The notes beneath the pieces are model-generated. The model ran no database searches, was not told the DNA's origin, and worked only from the letters and a program-made list of their open reading frames with translations. Below, in pieces: positions 1 through 5,803 of a stretch of DNA of 5,803 nt. Where the stretch lies: contig DMKG01000260.1 of NCBI GenBank assembly GCA_003454415.1, forward strand, positions 1 to 5,803, given 5' to 3'. The translations under genes were made by a program, and so were the position numbers. How positions within the stretch are numbered: the stretch's first letter is position 1; each line of letters begins with the position of its first letter. The DNA comes from Alphaproteobacteria bacterium (GTDB lineage: Bacteria; Pseudomonadota; Alphaproteobacteria; UBA11222).

Positions 1-1011
1 CCGGCCATGACGGACTTCATCTTTATGGTGCGGGACACCTCCTATATGTTCGTAACGGGACCCGATGTGGTGAAGACCGTCACCCAGGAAGAGGTCAGCG
101 CGGAACAGCTTGGCGGCGCCAGTATTCACACCACCAAATCGTCGATCGCCGACGGCGCCTATGACAATGACGTCGAGACCCTTGAGCAGATCCGCCGTCT
201 GGTCAGTTTTCTGCCCGCGAACAACCGGGAAGAAGCGCCGCGCCGGCCAGGCTGGGATGCGCCCGGCCGGCTGGAAATGTCGCTGGACACCCTGGTGCCG
301 CAAAATCCCAACCAGCCCTATGACATGAAGGAGCTTATCCTCAAGATCGTGGACGAGGGCGATTTCTTCGAAATTCAGGAACATTTCGCCAAGAACATCA
401 TTACCGGCTTCGCCCGCATCGACGGTCAGCCGGTCGGCATCGTGGGCAATCAGCCGATGGTGCTGGCGGGGTGTCTTGATTCCGACGCCAGCCGAAAGGC
501 GGCGCGTTTCGTGCGGTTTTGCGACTGCTTCAATATTCCCATCATCACTTTCGTCGACGTCCCCGGCTTTCTTCCGGGTACGGCGCAGGAATATGGCGGG
601 CTCATCAAGCATGGCGCGAAACTGCTGTTCGCCTATTGCGAGGCGACGGCGCCGAAAATCACAGTCATCACCCGCAAGGCGATGGGCGGCGCTTATGTGG
701 TGATGGCCTCAAAACATCTGCGCGGAGATCTCAATTTCGCCTGGCCAACGGCGGGCATTGCAGTGATGGGCGCGAAGGGCGCCGTGGAAATCATCTTCCG
801 GGAGGAAAGCGGCGACCCGGACAAGATTGCAGCGCGAAGCCAGGAATATGAGACGCAGTTTCTCAATCCTTTTGTCGCGGCGAACAGGGGGTATATTGAC
901 GAAATCATCATGCCGCACTCGACCCGGCGGCGGATAAGTCTGGGCTTGCAGCGTTTGCGCAATAAAAAGCTGGAAAACCCCTGGAAAAAACACGCAAATA
1001 TTCCTCTGTAG
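1..1011 (+). CDS. pccB: Propionyl-CoA carboxylase beta subunit, 5' end cut off by window
   Basis: This is the carboxyltransferase subunit that moves the carboxyl group from carboxybiotin on PccA to propionyl-CoA, giving methylmalonyl-CoA in the cytoplasm. The frame is open from base 1. The ATG at base 7 is internal, because the visible 336 residues match about the last two thirds of a roughly 510-residue family member. Numbering codons from base 1, the carboxyltransferase C-domain shows DVPGFLPG (186-193), then TAQEYGG, and RKAMGG with the Gly-Gly oxyanion-hole pair at 229-230. [20 protein letters not shown] follows, and the tail [12 protein letters not shown] is typical of alphaproteobacterial PccB. 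Two pocket positions differ from the usual KAYGGAYDVM: Met at 228 and Val at 233. The gene ends in TAG 10 bases before pccA, so the two are almost certainly one operon. The promoter is outside the window. The family assignment is very safe, while the exact acyl-CoA preference is inferred. Confidence 0.96.
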   Translation, partial: PAMTDFIFMVRDTSYMFVTGPDVVKTVTQEEVSAEQLGGASIHTTKSSIADGAYDNDVETLEQIRRLVSFLPANNREEAPRRPGWDAPGRLEMSLDTLVPQNPNQPYDMKELILKIVDEGDFFEIQEHFAKNIITGFARIDGQPVGIVGNQPMVLAGCLDSDASRKAARFVRFCDCFNIPIITFVDVPGFLPGTAQEYGGLIKHGAKLLFAYCEATAPKITVITRKAMGGAYVVMASKHLRGDLNFAWPTAGIAVMGAKGAVEIIFREESGDPDKIAARSQEYETQFLNPFVAANRGYIDEIIMPHSTRRRISLGLQRLRNKKLENPWKKHANIPL

Positions 1012-1021
1012 GCTGAAAAAT

Positions 1022-3028
1022 ATGTTCTCGAAAATCCTGATCGCCAATCGCGGCGAAATCGCCTGCCGGGTGATCAAAACCGCACGTAACATGGGCATCA
1101 AGACCGTTGCGGTCTATTCCAGCGCTGATGAAGGCGCATTGCATGTGAAGATGGCGGATGAGGCGGTGCATATAGGCCCGCCTCCCGCCGCGGAATCCTA
1201 TCTGGTGGCGGACCGGATCATTGCCGCCGCCAAACAGACCGGCGCTGAAGCGATCCATCCAGGCTATGGTTTTCTGTCGGAAAATGCGGGTTTCGCAGAG
1301 CGCCTGCAAAAAGAAGGCATCGTGTTCATTGGCCCCAATACGCACGCCATCCGGGCGATGGGGGACAAGATCGAATCCAAGAAACTGGCCGCCGCGGCGA
1401 AAGTGAATACGGTTCCGGGTTTTCTTGGCGTCATAAAGGATACGGATGAGGCGGTCAGGATCGCTTCGGAAATTGGCTATCCAGTGATGCTGAAGGCTTC
1501 GGCCGGGGGCGGCGGAAAGGGCATGCGCATTGCCTGGAATGAAACTCAGGTGCGCGAAGGATTTCCGGCAGCTGCTGCGGAAGCCGCTTCCAGTTTCGGG
1601 GATGACCGGGTGTTTATCGAAAAATTCGTTACCGATCCCCGCCATATCGAAATTCAGGTTCTGGCGGACAGGCAGGGCAACACCCTTTACCTGGGGGAGC
1701 GGGAATGCTCCATCCAGCGCCGCCATCAGAAAGTGATCGAAGAGGCCCCCAGTCCTTTTCTGGATGAGGAGACGCGCCGGGCCATGGGGGAGCAGGCGGT
1801 AGCGTTGTGCAAAGCGGTGAGTTATGAATCCGCCGGCACGGTGGAGTTCATTGTCGATGGAAACCGGAATTTTTATTTTCTGGAAATGAATACCCGCCTG
1901 CAGGTGGAGCATCCGGTGACCGAACTGATCACGGGCATCGATCTTGTGGAGCAGATGATCCGCATTGCCGCAGGGGAAACCCTGAAAATCACGCAACCGG
2001 ATGTGAAGCTGAATGGGTGGGCGATCGAAAGCCGGGTCTATGCGGAAGATCCTTTTCGTAATTTTCTTCCCTCCATCGGGCGTCTCACGCGCTACCAGCC
2101 GCCGCAGGAGAGTTCTCAGGGCGGAGTGACGCTGCGCAATGATACAGGCGTCTTTGAAGGCGCTGAAATATCCATGTTCTACGATCCCATGATCGCAAAA
2201 TTGTGCACCCATGGCCCAACCCGCGATCAGGCGATCACCGCCATGAGCGATGCGCTGGACGCCTTTCACATTCGTGGCATTCAGCACAATGTCCCGTTCC
2301 TGGCCGCCCTTATTCGCCATCCGCGTTTCGTCGAGGGTCGGCTGACGACCGGCTTTATTGCGGAGGAATGGCCGGAGGGTTTCCATGGCGCGGATGTGCT
2401 GCCGGAAACCAGGCGTGATCTCGCCGCGCTTACCGCCTTCATCTATCTGCAGCAATTCCAGCGCGCCCGGGCGATTTCGGGACAGATCAAGGAAAGTTAC
2501 CAGAAGCCCCAGACCCATGACTGGACCGTAACCCTGGATGGGGAGAATTACCCGGTCAGCGCGGAACTGGCGGAAGGCGGCTGTCTCGTCACTTTTGCGG
2601 GTAAGAAAAAACCTGTTCGGGTCATCACCAGCTGGACACCCATGCAGCCGGTCATGCGCGCCAGTGTAGAAGGCCGCCGGCTGACCGTACAGGTTGACCG
2701 GCAGGCGGGTTATTGTCTGCTGACCCATCATGGCGCGACCCTTAAGGCCATCATGCGCAGCCACCGCGCGGCGGAGCTATTCGCCCTGATGCCGGAAAAA
2801 ATTCCGCCTGATCTCTCCAAGTTTCTGCTCTGTCCGATGCCGGGACTGTTGGTTTCGATAGCGGTCGAGGTGGGACAGACGGTGATGGCGGGAGAAAATC
2901 TTGCGGTCGTCGAAGCGATGAAAATGCAGAATATTCTGCGGGCCGAAAGTGACGGCGTTGTCGCAGCCATCAGGGCCAAGGCTGGCGACAGCCTGGCGGT
3001 CGATCAGGTGATTCTGGAGTTCGAGTAA
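1022..3028 (+). CDS. pccA: Propionyl-CoA carboxylase alpha subunit (biotin carboxylase + biotin carrier)
   Basis: This subunit carboxylates its own biotin using ATP and bicarbonate, then hands the carboxyl group to PccB. The 668 residues match the usual PccA length. The biotin carboxylase domain covers about 1-450. It has the N-terminal ILIANRGEIACRVI, Lys116, an ATP-grasp glycine loop ASAGGGGKGM (159-168) after Lys158, and the signature FLEMNTRLQVEHP (286-298) with Glu288, Asn290, Arg292 and Glu296. Arg338 is also present. Most of these share E. coli AccC numbering. Residues about 460-590 are the BT linker that docks on PccB. Residues about 600-668 form the biotin carrier, with EAMKM at 631-635 and target Lys634. 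The stretch FLLCPMPGLLVSI before the carrier is typical of PccA rather than of pyruvate or acetyl-CoA carboxylase subunits. The ATG is preceded by a weak AGG (1010-1012) and an A-rich spacer, so coupling to pccB translation is likely. Nothing is missing or broken. Confidence 0.97.
   Translation: MFSKILIANRGEIACRVIKTARNMGIKTVAVYSSADEGALHVKMADEAVHIGPPPAAESYLVADRIIAAAKQTGAEAIHPGYGFLSENAGFAERLQKEGIVFIGPNTHAIRAMGDKIESKKLAAAAKVNTVPGFLGVIKDTDEAVRIASEIGYPVMLKASAGGGGKGMRIAWNETQVREGFPAAAAEAASSFGDDRVFIEKFVTDPRHIEIQVLADRQGNTLYLGERECSIQRRHQKVIEEAPSPFLDEETRRAMGEQAVALCKAVSYESAGTVEFIVDGNRNFYFLEMNTRLQVEHPVTELITGIDLVEQMIRIAAGETLKITQPDVKLNGWAIESRVYAEDPFRNFLPSIGRLTRYQPPQESSQGGVTLRNDTGVFEGAEISMFYDPMIAKLCTHGPTRDQAITAMSDALDAFHIRGIQHNVPFLAALIRHPRFVEGRLTTGFIAEEWPEGFHGADVLPETRRDLAALTAFIYLQQFQRARAISGQIKESYQKPQTHDWTVTLDGENYPVSAELAEGGCLVTFAGKKKPVRVITSWTPMQPVMRASVEGRRLTVQVDRQAGYCLLTHHGATLKAIMRSHRAAELFALMPEKIPPDLSKFLLCPMPGLLVSIAVEVGQTVMAGENLAVVEAMKMQNILRAESDGVVAAIRAKAGDSLAVDQVILEFE
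2912..2926 (+). other. Biotinylation motif EAMKM of PccA
   Basis: The codons for Glu-Ala-Met-Lys-Met lie 34-38 residues from the PccA C-terminus. The AAA codon at 2921-2923 is Lys634, the lysine that biotin protein ligase (BirA) modifies in this family. The motif is intact, so the carrier domain should be functional. Confidence 0.95.
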
Positions 3029-3040
3029 CCTCCCTGAGGT
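3028..3040. other. Small hairpin in the convergent gap between pccA and gspD
   Basis: The 27-base gap (3029-3055) between the two converging stop codons contains ACCTC-CCT-GAGGT, a perfect 5 bp stem with a 3-base loop that starts on the last base of the pccA stop codon. Neither strand has a following run of T, so it does not meet the normal pattern of an intrinsic terminator. It may be chance, or a weak 3'-end structure. No better terminator is visible nearby. Confidence 0.25.
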
Positions 3041-3055
3041 GAAAGGACGCAAGCC

Positions 3056-5173
3056 CTATTCACCAAACATCCGGCGCGGGCGGCTCACCCCTTTTTCCTG
3101 CAATTGCAGGATAGCCTGATATTTTTCCCTTACCTCGGCGGTCGTATCGCGGCTTTGCTGTGTGTCACGCACGACGCGTGGGGTGATCATCACCAGCAGT
3201 TCCGTACGTTGCGCGGAATTGCTGGTGCGCCCGAACAGGTTGCCCACCACGGGCACCTGATGCAGCAGCGGGATGCCGGAGCGCCCCTTGGTGGCGGTCT
3301 CCCGGATCAGGCCCCCAAGCAGGATCGTCTCTCCGTCCCGGACGCCTACCGTGCTCAGGAAGCTGCGCTGCTGGATCGTCGGCGAATTTATGGTCGAACT
3401 GCCGGAGTTCTGGGTGTTTACCGCCGCACTGACCTCCTGCACGATCTGCAGGGTCACCATGCCGCCTGAATTGACCTGGGGCGTCACCTCCAGCAGCACG
3501 CCGGTGCTGCGGTACTGGACCGTATTGAGAACGCGCGAATCCTGCGTCAGCCCGTCGGAAGTCTGTGTGACAATGGGGACTTCGTCCCCCACGCGCAGAC
3601 GCGCCACCTGATTATCCAGCACAAACATGGTCGGGGCGGAAATCATGTTGACGTTGGTCAGATCGGAAAGCGCGTCCAGCACGACGCGGTTCTGACCCGC
3701 CCGGCCGGTCAGCGTGAAGGCGAAACCCCCGCCAGGAGGAGTGGCCAGGTTGGGGGCAATCCCTTCCGGAGACGTTCCCGATGTCAGTTGCGTGACGCTA
3801 TCGTCATCCAGTTTGAGGCCCCCCGTATCCAGAAAATACTGCACCCCGTAACGCAGCGTATCTCCCAGGCTTACTTCAATGATCTGCGCTTCTATCATCA
3901 CCTGCAGCGGCGCGATGTCCAGACGGCTCAGCACGTCCCGGATCTGCTGATACTGCCTCTGCGTGCCCTGGATCAGCAGCGCGTTTTTGGATTTATCCGC
4001 CGTCACTCTTGGCGTGGGCGCGCCGATCACAGGCTCATCGGAAGGGACGGATAGCGCCGCGCCGCTTTCGCCTATCCCCGGGGGAGCAAATTCCGTGGCG
4101 CCGTTAGGCGCCGGAGAAGGGGCGCTGAAAATGCTTTGAAGGGTCTGCACCATGTCCGTGGCGGAACCATGCTGCATGAAATAGACAAAAACCGCCCGCT
4201 CCCCTGCGCCGCGGGAACGGTCGAGCCTGCGGATCCATTCGCGGGCCTGCTGCAGATAAGCGGTCTGCGCCGACAGCACCAGCACGGCGTTCAGACGCTC
4301 GATGGGGACAAAGCGCACCAAGCCGGCCAGCGGCCCCTTGCCGGAATCGCCAAAGATGTTCTCCAGTTCGGACAGGATGGTTTTTACCTCGGCATGGTTG
4401 AGGCCGATCAGCAGCGCGGATTGCCCGGCCATGGCGTTCACGTCGAAAAGCCCGATGGCGTCGCGGACCGATTGACGCTCAGGCCCCGTCCCTCCCACAA
4501 TGAGAAGATTGCGCGTGGCGTCAACCGTGACGGGCCGGTCTTCCGGCAACAGCGGCGCGATGATCTTGGCCATTTCCACCGCTCCGATATGCGAGAGTGG
4601 GAATACCTCAAACCCAGCGCCTGGGTCCGACGGCAGCAGCAATCCCGCCTGCATGCTGGATATCTTTGCGCCTGTGGCGGGCTTGATGCGGTAGACCCCG
4701 TTCTGTTGGATCAGTACGGCGTTCATGCTGGAAAGCAGGGCTTCCAGAACCGGTATCAGGCTTTCCCGGTTGATCGGCGTACTGGTGTTGAGCGTGGCGC
4801 TTCCCTGCAGGCCCGGATCTATGGCGTAAGGCGCTTTCAGTAAATCGCCCAGTATTACCCCGGCGATCTCTGTGATGCCTGCGTTCTGAAAATTTAGACT
4901 GATATCGCCGGTTCCCAGCGCCCGGGCAGACGCGGGGGCCGGGGCAGAAACAGGTTTCGCCGGATAATATTCATCTATGGACGCCGGCGCTTTGTCTGCT
5001 GGAAAGGTCTGCGGGGGCGCGCTCTCCGCTGGCGGGGCGTTCCCCACCGTGGAGATTTTCGCCGCAGGCGGGGTATTCCTTACCTGCTCTGCACAGGCGC
5101 CGGTCAGCGCCAGCACGGCGGCAAACAGAAATACGGCGCGCCACCGGATGCAGAAACTTTTCATAACCCCCAT
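3056..5173 (-). CDS. gspD: Type II secretion system secretin GspD, probable lipoprotein
   Basis: This is the outer-membrane channel through which folded proteins leave the periplasm. Numbered from ATG 5173 (705 residues), it has a signal peptide (about 1-26) ending at a lipobox-like LTGAC with Cys27, then a Pro/Ala-rich tether (about 30-88). N0 covers about 89-165, N1 about 187-246, N2 about 251-320 and N3 about 324-419. N3 is interrupted by a Pro/Ser/Gly-rich insert near 350-387. The secretin barrel domain covers about 423-669, with VGDEVPIVTQT and the C-terminal signature ETILLGGLI...IPLLHQVPVVGNLF followed by ELLVMITPRVV. Length and domain order are normal for GspD. A charged C-terminal tail (about 670-705) could be an S-domain remnant. 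Possible starts are TTG 5176, ATG 5173 and ATG 5164. I chose 5173 because GGGGAAG lies 7 bases upstream and the start overlaps the previous stop as TGATG. ATG 5164 would give a slightly cleaner signal peptide (MKSFCIRWR...). It is the last gene of its operon here and converges on pccA. Confidence 0.95.
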   Translation of the reverse strand: MGVMKSFCIRWRAVFLFAAVLALTGACAEQVRNTPPAAKISTVGNAPPAESAPPQTFPADKAPASIDEYYPAKPVSAPAPASARALGTGDISLNFQNAGITEIAGVILGDLLKAPYAIDPGLQGSATLNTSTPINRESLIPVLEALLSSMNAVLIQQNGVYRIKPATGAKISSMQAGLLLPSDPGAGFEVFPLSHIGAVEMAKIIAPLLPEDRPVTVDATRNLLIVGGTGPERQSVRDAIGLFDVNAMAGQSALLIGLNHAEVKTILSELENIFGDSGKGPLAGLVRFVPIERLNAVLVLSAQTAYLQQAREWIRRLDRSRGAGERAVFVYFMQHGSATDMVQTLQSIFSAPSPAPNGATEFAPPGIGESGAALSVPSDEPVIGAPTPRVTADKSKNALLIQGTQRQYQQIRDVLSRLDIAPLQVMIEAQIIEVSLGDTLRYGVQYFLDTGGLKLDDDSVTQLTSGTSPEGIAPNLATPPGGGFAFTLTGRAGQNRVVLDALSDLTNVNMISAPTMFVLDNQVARLRVGDEVPIVTQTSDGLTQDSRVLNTVQYRSTGVLLEVTPQVNSGGMVTLQIVQEVSAAVNTQNSGSSTINSPTIQQRSFLSTVGVRDGETILLGGLIRETATKGRSGIPLLHQVPVVGNLFGRTSNSAQRTELLVMITPRVVRDTQQSRDTTAEVREKYQAILQLQEKGVSRPRRMFGE
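5096..5173 (-). other. Predicted lipoprotein signal peptide of GspD
   Basis: The first 26 residues hold a basic n-region (K, R, R), a hydrophobic core AVFLFAAVLAL, and TGA immediately before Cys27 (codon 5093-5095). Leu, Thr, Gly and Ala at -4 to -1 fit the permissive lipobox rule, though Leu is more usual than Thr at -3. The residue after Cys is Ala, not Asp, which fits outer-membrane sorting by Lol. A long Pro/Ala-rich tether follows, as in many lipoproteins. Cleavage by ordinary signal peptidase I cannot be excluded by eye. Confidence 0.7.
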
Positions 5174-5646
5174 CAAGGCGCTTCCCCGCCACTTTTTTTC
5201 AATAAAACTTCCTTGCGGTTGCCAGCCATTTCCAGCACCAGCCGCTCCCGCGTGACTCCGCTCAGCGTCCAGCCGTCCAGCACAGCGCCCAGAGCAATAC
5301 GGCGTATGCTCCCGTCAGGCTCCTGGCGGATCAAGACCATGCGCGTGTCGCCCGCAACGACTACCCCCACCACCGGATAGCGGTCCAATAGTAACACTTC
5401 GCCCGGCTGCCCGCGGGGGTTTTTGTGTGGGGCCGCCGGCCTGCGCGAAGCCAGAAAAACCGGCCTTTCCAGAATCGCCACATAGGATTCGAGCGGCCCG
5501 GGATCGTTGAAGTCGAGGGGCGCTGGCGCCGCTCGGTGGTCTGGAGGTGTTTGCGGGTCCGCGCCCGCAGTCCCATATAGCCAAGGAGCGATCGCCGCAC
5601 CGGCAAGCAGCGCCATGAGGGTGAAAAGAAGGGCCCGGAGATTCAC
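5173..5646 (-). CDS. Short GspC-like inner-membrane protein of type II secretion (HR domain, no PDZ)
   Basis: This 157-residue protein has an N-terminal membrane segment (about 4-24, LRALLFTLMALLAGAAIAPW), a Pro/Ala-rich linker (about 31-50), a conserved-looking ILERPVF (58-64), and a small beta-rich domain at about 86-150. That domain (RYPVVGVVVAGD, then VLIRQEPDGSIRRIALG and LDGWTLSGV) resembles the homology region of GspC and related PilP-type proteins. In the type II family this region faces the periplasm and binds the N0 domain of GspD, and this gene sits directly before gspD. Typical GspC is nearly twice as long and ends in a PDZ or coiled-coil domain, which is absent here. The start is GTG, overlapping the upstream stop as GTGA. 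A Leu-Arg n-region before the membrane segment supports that start. Databases might instead label it GspN or simply a type II secretion protein. Membership of the machine is well supported by context, while the exact letter name is less sure. Confidence 0.8.
   Translation of the reverse strand: MNLRALLFTLMALLAGAAIAPWLYGTAGADPQTPPDHRAAPAPLDFNDPGPLESYVAILERPVFLASRRPAAPHKNPRGQPGEVLLLDRYPVVGVVVAGDTRMVLIRQEPDGSIRRIALGAVLDGWTLSGVTRERLVLEMAGNRKEVLLKKSGGEAP
5181..5187 (-). promoter_or_regulatory. Ribosome binding site favouring the gspD ATG at 5173
   Basis: Read on the minus strand, GGGGAAG sits 7 bases before ATG 5173, inside the end of the upstream gene. It is not a perfect Shine-Dalgarno sequence, but it is the best purine block at a usable distance. 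The ATG at 5164 has only a G-run 2 bases away, which is too close. Together with the TGATG overlap this supports the 5173 start. Confidence 0.5.
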
Positions 5647-5803
5647 GGCGTGGAACCATTTCCCGGCTGACGAAAGCCCGACAGGTCGATCTGCACGTCC
5701 AGATGTCCCCCCGGAACACTATCCGAAGGGCTGCGCGCCCGTACGAAGACATTGTTCAGTTGCAGAAGGGGGCGCTGGCTTTCCAGGGCATGAAGCCAAG
5801 CGG
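5643..5803 (-). CDS. C-terminal end of a probable GspM (type II secretion protein M, subtype b)
   Basis: The minus-strand frame is open from the right window edge to TGA at 5645-5643 and gives 52 complete residues. The readable part includes WLHALESQRPLLQLNNVFVR, a Ser/Pro/Gly-rich turn, and then HLDVQIDLSGFR before a short flexible tail. The alternation of an 'LES-RP-L-LNNV-VR' strand with an 'LDVQIDLSGFR' strand resembles the C-terminal ferredoxin-like domain of T2SSM_b proteins, inner-membrane platform components that partner with GspL. Its place directly before a GspC-like gene and gspD fits. Both other minus frames meet stops within 5724-5803, and the coding overlap GTGA with the next gene supports the frame. 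The fragment is short, so the name rests on pattern memory plus context. Confidence 0.6.
   Translation of the reverse strand, partial: AWLHALESQRPLLQLNNVFVRARSPSDSVPGGHLDVQIDLSGFRQPGNGSTP

Noticed and set aside
7..9. ATG near the left edge as the true start of pccB
   Set aside because: The frame is open to base 1, and the protein starting here would lack roughly 175 N-terminal residues that the family has, including the rest of the carboxyltransferase N-domain.
908..2764. A 618-codon open frame on the minus strand opposite pccA
   Set aside because: It is in exact codon register with pccA, so its stops would need TTA, CTA or TCA codons in the sense gene. These are rare in G+C-rich genomes. 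The translation has no recognisable domain, and pccA is certain.
4136..4843. A 235-codon plus-strand open frame inside gspD
   Set aside because: It lies wholly opposite the N0-N3 domains of a clear secretin. Its translation shows no domain and it has no neighbours in an operon-like arrangement.
5408..5424. CCCGCGGG followed by GGTTTTT on the plus strand, resembling a terminator
   Set aside because: The palindrome has no loop and lies within the GspC-like coding sequence, on the strand opposite to transcription. It is explained by the Pro-Arg-Gly codons there.
5315..5752. A 145-codon minus-strand open frame spanning the GspM/GspC-like junction
   Set aside because: It is out of frame with the two coupled genes and its Arg/Cys/Pro-rich translation looks like a shadow frame. 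The overlapping frames give recognisable type II secretion proteins.

Overview
The window holds parts of two unrelated operons that run toward each other. Both are cut by the window edges. By eye the DNA is moderately G+C-rich and almost entirely coding. The propionyl-CoA carboxylase sequences, including the PccB tail ending [12 protein letters not shown] and the PccA stretch FLLCPMPGLLVSI, look alphaproteobacterial. I cannot name a genus from this window. There are no RNA genes, insertion sequences, CRISPR arrays, phage genes or other signs of mobile DNA, and no stretch over 300 bases lacks a gene.

Left half, plus strand (1-3028): the 3' two thirds of pccB (carboxyltransferase beta subunit) is followed 10 bases later by complete pccA (biotin carboxylase, linker domain and biotin carrier in one chain). 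Together they make propionyl-CoA carboxylase, which converts propionyl-CoA to methylmalonyl-CoA. This is the entry of odd-chain fatty acids, branched amino acids and propionate into the TCA cycle. PccA has all its expected catalytic residues. PccB is canonical overall but carries Val where the usual GGAYDVM motif has Asp, a position known to govern acyl-CoA choice in homologues.

Right half, minus strand (3056-5803): the last three genes of a type II secretion operon, read right to left. They are the C-terminal 52 residues of a probable GspM (subtype b), a short GspC-like inner-membrane protein with an HR domain but no PDZ domain, and a full-length GspD secretin with a lipoprotein signal. The three genes overlap at their stop and start codons (GTGA, then TGATG), so they are probably translationally coupled. 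The expected partnership is a GspC HR domain contacting the N0 domain of the GspD outer-membrane channel. The secretin is the last gene before the convergent pccA, so gspE, gspF and the pseudopilins must lie further upstream in the operon (beyond base 5803) or elsewhere.

The two operons meet tail to tail across 27 bases, which hold only a small hairpin and no T-tract terminator. I did not find a clearly new biological system. The items most worth checking are the PccB pocket substitution, the apparently self-piloting lipidated secretin, and the reduced GspC-like partner.
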